The notes under the pieces were generated by a model. That model saw only the letters and a program-made list of their open reading frames with translations. It was not told where the DNA came from and made no database searches. From the NCBI GenBank assembly GCA_029246285.1, contig JAQWNW010000047.1, forward strand, positions 1 through 64,000: a DNA stretch of 64,000 nucleotides. The letters are read 5' to 3'. The DNA comes from Paracoccaceae bacterium (GTDB lineage: Bacteria; Pseudomonadota; Alphaproteobacteria; Rhodobacterales; Rhodobacteraceae). Shown here in pieces: positions 61,375-64,000 of the stretch. A program made the translations under genes and the position numbers. The first letter of the stretch is position 1, and each line of letters starts with the position of its first letter.

Positions 61375-62883
61375 TTAACTTTTTTGATGCCGTGGGTGTC
61401 TTTTAGTTTCCTGTGCGATAAGCCAATCCATATGGTTTCTTATATATTCATTAGATGCATCTCTCGGCGGATTATAATCCCACGATTGCAATATACCTGC
61501 CTCCATAGCAGCATGAATTCCTCGCCTTTGCTTTTGGGTGGCTATGACATTTTTTCGTATGGCTTCACTGTCCCATCTCGATTGGACTTCTTTTTCAAAG
61601 TTGTCTGCAATACCAAGATATTTTGGATTTCCAATTAAATCTATTAGCTCTTCTGGATCCTCTTTTATGTTAAAAAGCTGTGGTGGATCTACATCGCAGT
61701 GTATATATTTATAGTCTCCACGCCTAATCATGAATATTGGATGAGAAGCGCATTCAGCACAATACTCGACAATAGCTTCTCGATCATCCTCATTTTCTCC
61801 TTTTGCCAACGGCCATAAGGATCTGCCATCAATGGGCATTGCCAACTCAGGTTTTCCTTGACCAGCGATATCTAAAATAGTCGGCAACAAATCAACTAAA
61901 GAACATGGATTATCAGAAGTTCCATTTGCAACACCAGGTCCGGACATTATTAGAGGAACACGTGCAGAGTGCTCAAACATGTTCATCTTATACCATAAGC
62001 CCCGCTCCCCGAGCATATCCCCATGGTCTGAAGTTACAATAACAATGGTATTTTCCAATTGTTTACTTTCTTCCAAAGCCTGTATTACTACACCAACGTT
62101 CTCATCAAAATAAGAGCAATTCGCAAAATATGCATGCCTTGCGTTTCGTACTTCGTCATCAGTGACTTTTACTAAGTCAGCTTGAATACCATGCCTCAAA
62201 CGTTCTGAATGGGGATCTAGCATTGAAGGTATTTTAGGCATTTCAATCTCATCATGATTGTATAAATTCCAGTGCTCCGGTCTCGCCAAATAAGGATCAT
62301 GAGGATGAATTAAACTTACGACCATACAAAAAGGATTTATTTTCTCCATCGCATACTCAAAAATCCTTCTTCGGGCAAAAAATGTTGTTTCTTCGTCATA
62401 CTCATATTGGAAAGTAGTGTTAGTCACTCCTGCTTCCCTAACGCTTTCCATATTATGGTACCATTTATCGATCCGCTCATCAGGGGCTTCCCAATCCGGC
62501 GTCCATGCATGATCTGCAGGATATATATCTGTTGTTAACCTTTCTTCAAAACCGTGCAACTGATCAGGACCCACAAAATGCATTTTACCGGAAAGGCAAG
62601 TTCGGTATCCCATTAATCTCAAATAATGGGCGAATGTAGGAATTGTTGCTGGAAATTCGGAGGCATTATCGTAAGCAGCAATACGTGTTATATGCTGGCC
62701 AGACATAAAACTAAATCTAGATGGCGCACAAAGAGGCGCATTGCAGTACGCTGCATCAAAGCGCACACCCCTGGATACCAACTCGTCCATATTAGGAGTT
62801 TTTACTTTTGAGTTTCCATATGCAGACGTAAATTGTGGCGCAAGCTGATCAGCCATAATAATAACAATATTAGGGGCACTCAT
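61375..62883 (-). CDS. betC: Choline sulfatase BetC
   Basis: 502 aa, type I sulfatase. Cys52 in LCAPSRFSFM is the residue matured to formylglycine, Asp12 in MADQL and TSDHGDMLGE provide calcium ligands. Blocks TCLSGKMHFVGPDQLHGFEERLT and TDIYPADHAWTPDWEAPDERI agree with BetC rather than aryl sulfatases. No signal peptide, so it is cytoplasmic. It releases choline and sulfate from choline-O-sulfate, an osmolyte and sulfur source of marine algae and bacteria. No betI, betA or betB is in the window unless the distant GMC enzyme serves as a choline dehydrogenase. Followed by the M20 gene. Confidence 0.93.
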   Translation of the reverse strand: MSAPNIVIIMADQLAPQFTSAYGNSKVKTPNMDELVSRGVRFDAAYCNAPLCAPSRFSFMSGQHITRIAAYDNASEFPATIPTFAHYLRLMGYRTCLSGKMHFVGPDQLHGFEERLTTDIYPADHAWTPDWEAPDERIDKWYHNMESVREAGVTNTTFQYEYDEETTFFARRRIFEYAMEKINPFCMVVSLIHPHDPYLARPEHWNLYNHDEIEMPKIPSMLDPHSERLRHGIQADLVKVTDDEVRNARHAYFANCSYFDENVGVVIQALEESKQLENTIVIVTSDHGDMLGERGLWYKMNMFEHSARVPLIMSGPGVANGTSDNPCSLVDLLPTILDIAGQGKPELAMPIDGRSLWPLAKGENEDDREAIVEYCAECASHPIFMIRRGDYKYIHCDVDPPQLFNIKEDPEELIDLIGNPKYLGIADNFEKEVQSRWDSEAIRKNVIATQKQRRGIHAAMEAGILQSWDYNPPRDASNEYIRNHMDWLIAQETKRHPRHQKS

Positions 62884-63086
62884 AATTCTAACCCGTCAAA
62901 AATTTCAATTTGTAGTTGAGCTTATTGTGAATAAAAATCAATGTCAGTCAACATGGTAACTATTTTAATTTCTTCAAAATTTTTTCCTCTAAAAAATTTT
63001 ACACTGATAAAAACTATATCTTTAATAATTAGACATTAAATATTAAAGTATTCTTAACTTTTCAGATTTTTTTGAGGATTAGTTTC

Positions 63087-63974
63087 ATGACACCAGATCA
63101 AGTACTCTCTTATACCCCATGTATTTTGACTCAGGAACAAAGAGAATATTACTTTGAAAATGGATTTGTTTCGATAAATAATCTTGTGCCAGAAGAAACA
63201 TTGTCACAATTACAAGAAACAACTTCTGATTTTGTGGATGCGAGTAGAAAAGTAACCCAATCTGATGAAAAATTTGATGTAGGTGATGGTCACTCAGCTA
63301 AGAACCCTATTTTGAGAAGATTAAAAATACCAGATGCTCAAAGCGATATATATTGGAAGTTTTCAAAAGGCCTTATGGCTGATGTTGCCACAGATATACT
63401 AGGACCCAATGTCGTTTTTCACCATTCTAAACTAAACTTTAAATGGGCAGATAAGAGTGACAAAGTGAAATGGCATCAGGACATACAGTTTTTTCCACAT
63501 ACGAATTACAATGTTATTACAATTGGATGTTATTTAGCAGATACCAATATGAACAATGGACCTCTTGCCGCAATCAAGGGTTCTCATAATGGAGATCTTT
63601 ATGATCAATACGATGCCAAAGGAAATTGGTCGGGAATGTTATCCGATAAGGATGCAGAAAGTGTTGATATGAGTAAAGTAGAATACATGATGGGAGCGGC
63701 AGGTTCCATTACAATTCACAATGCAAGAACATTACATTTTTCACCATCATCAAAATCTAGTGAGCCAAGACCTCTACTTTTAAACTGTTATACGTCCGCT
63801 GACGCCAAACCCTATACCGCCCACCCTCAACCAACAAAAAACTCGTATAAGATCGTCAGAGGCAATCGGGTTAAATGGGCAATGCACGATCCACGTCCGT
63901 GTCAATTACCACCAGATTGGAGTGGTGGTTATTCATCTATATATGCGTCTCAATCTGGTGAAGATAAAACCTAA
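63087..63974 (+). CDS. Phytanoyl-CoA dioxygenase (PhyH) family Fe(II)/2-oxoglutarate oxygenase
   Basis: About 295 aa. The facial triad is WHQD (His-x-Asp, about 131-135) with the distal His in TIHNARTLHFSP near 215. QREYYFENGFVSINNLV is the typical N-terminal helix, and the Arg of SSEPRPLLLN binds 2-oxoglutarate. Family members hydroxylate CoA esters, ectoine or small natural products; the substrate here is unknown. The start is ATG 63087, with GAGG nine bases upstream; an in-frame TTG at 63072 is the alternative. It ends 26 bases from the window edge. Confidence 0.87.
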   Translation: MTPDQVLSYTPCILTQEQREYYFENGFVSINNLVPEETLSQLQETTSDFVDASRKVTQSDEKFDVGDGHSAKNPILRRLKIPDAQSDIYWKFSKGLMADVATDILGPNVVFHHSKLNFKWADKSDKVKWHQDIQFFPHTNYNVITIGCYLADTNMNNGPLAAIKGSHNGDLYDQYDAKGNWSGMLSDKDAESVDMSKVEYMMGAAGSITIHNARTLHFSPSSKSSEPRPLLLNCYTSADAKPYTAHPQPTKNSYKIVRGNRVKWAMHDPRPCQLPPDWSGGYSSIYASQSGEDKT

Positions 63975-64000
63975 CGTAGATTAGTTTAAAATCATTCTAA

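Noticed and set aside
1-64000. CRISPR array, insertion sequence, prophage or plasmid origin
   Set aside because: No regular spaced repeats, transposase, integrase or replication genes were seen on either strand.

Overview
The window looks like a chromosomal segment of a low-GC marine heterotrophic alphaproteobacterium. The base composition is A+T rich and the coding density is very high, with no gene-free stretch over about 300 bases. The gene stock fits that picture: choline sulfatase, split glutamate-synthase-type MgsABC subunits, a TMADH-family flavoprotein, CarD, sitABCD and many amine/amino-acid oxidoreductases and ABC uptake systems. A Roseobacter-like or SAR116-like host is an inference; there is no rRNA or other phylogenetic marker here.

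Layout. 1-8.4 kb: 3' end of a class II aldolase gene, a methyltransferase, a TMADH-type flavoprotein, the Mn/Fe importer sitABCD behind a Fur/Mur-like box, and an 8-oxoguanine deaminase. 8.4-19.8 kb: a PHP hydrolase-sulfotransferase-FAD oxidase operon, a cyclic-nucleotide-type K+ channel, an SRAP protein, a molybdopterin reductase-small helical protein-GMC oxidoreductase operon, an M20 amidohydrolase and nicotinamidase. 19.8-38.8 kb: the most unusual region. It holds a branched-chain-type ABC importer, a bacterial microcompartment (BMC) operon, a divergent MSOX-like flavoprotein plus SDR, an mgsABC-glutamine amidotransferase operon and a GntR/FCD regulator. 38.9-47.7 kb: cobT, cobS, carD, an acyl-CoA synthetase, an alpha/beta hydrolase, tRNA-Gly, agmatinase-family speB, an AI-2E permease that looks inserted, and an ankyrin protein. 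47.7-56.2 kb: a nucleobase/nucleoside block with an Fcy1-like cytosine deaminase, an amidohydrolase and a BMP-type ABC importer with an amidase gene embedded in it, then tRNA-Tyr. 56.2-64 kb: glycerate kinase, a TPP enzyme, a second M20 amidohydrolase, choline sulfatase and a PhyH-family dioxygenase.

The highlight is the BMC region. One shell protein of each class (BMC-H, BMC-T, BMC-P) is encoded in one translationally coupled operon. Its enzymes are a glutamine-synthetase-like gamma-glutamyl ligase, an acylating aldehyde dehydrogenase, an opine-dehydrogenase-like protein, a malate/lactate-type dehydrogenase with an EutQ-like N-terminal extension, a RidA protein and an SDR. No B12 lyase, glycyl-radical enzyme, PduL or classical alcohol dehydrogenase is seen. 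A 15-bp palindrome (TGTATACTGTATACA or a one-mismatch version) lies upstream of the ABC importer operon, in the divergent BMC/flavoprotein promoter region, and upstream of mgsABC next to the gntR gene. This ties the modules into one probable regulon.

The working model is an inference. An imported amine is gamma-glutamylated, converted by MgsABC to an N-alkylglutamate, and oxidised to glutamate plus an aldehyde. The aldehyde is captured by the encapsulated CoA-acylating dehydrogenase, RidA clears imines, and the malate-type and opine-type dehydrogenases recycle NAD. This would be an N-methylglutamate-like pathway extended to aldehyde-yielding amines and housed in a microcompartment.
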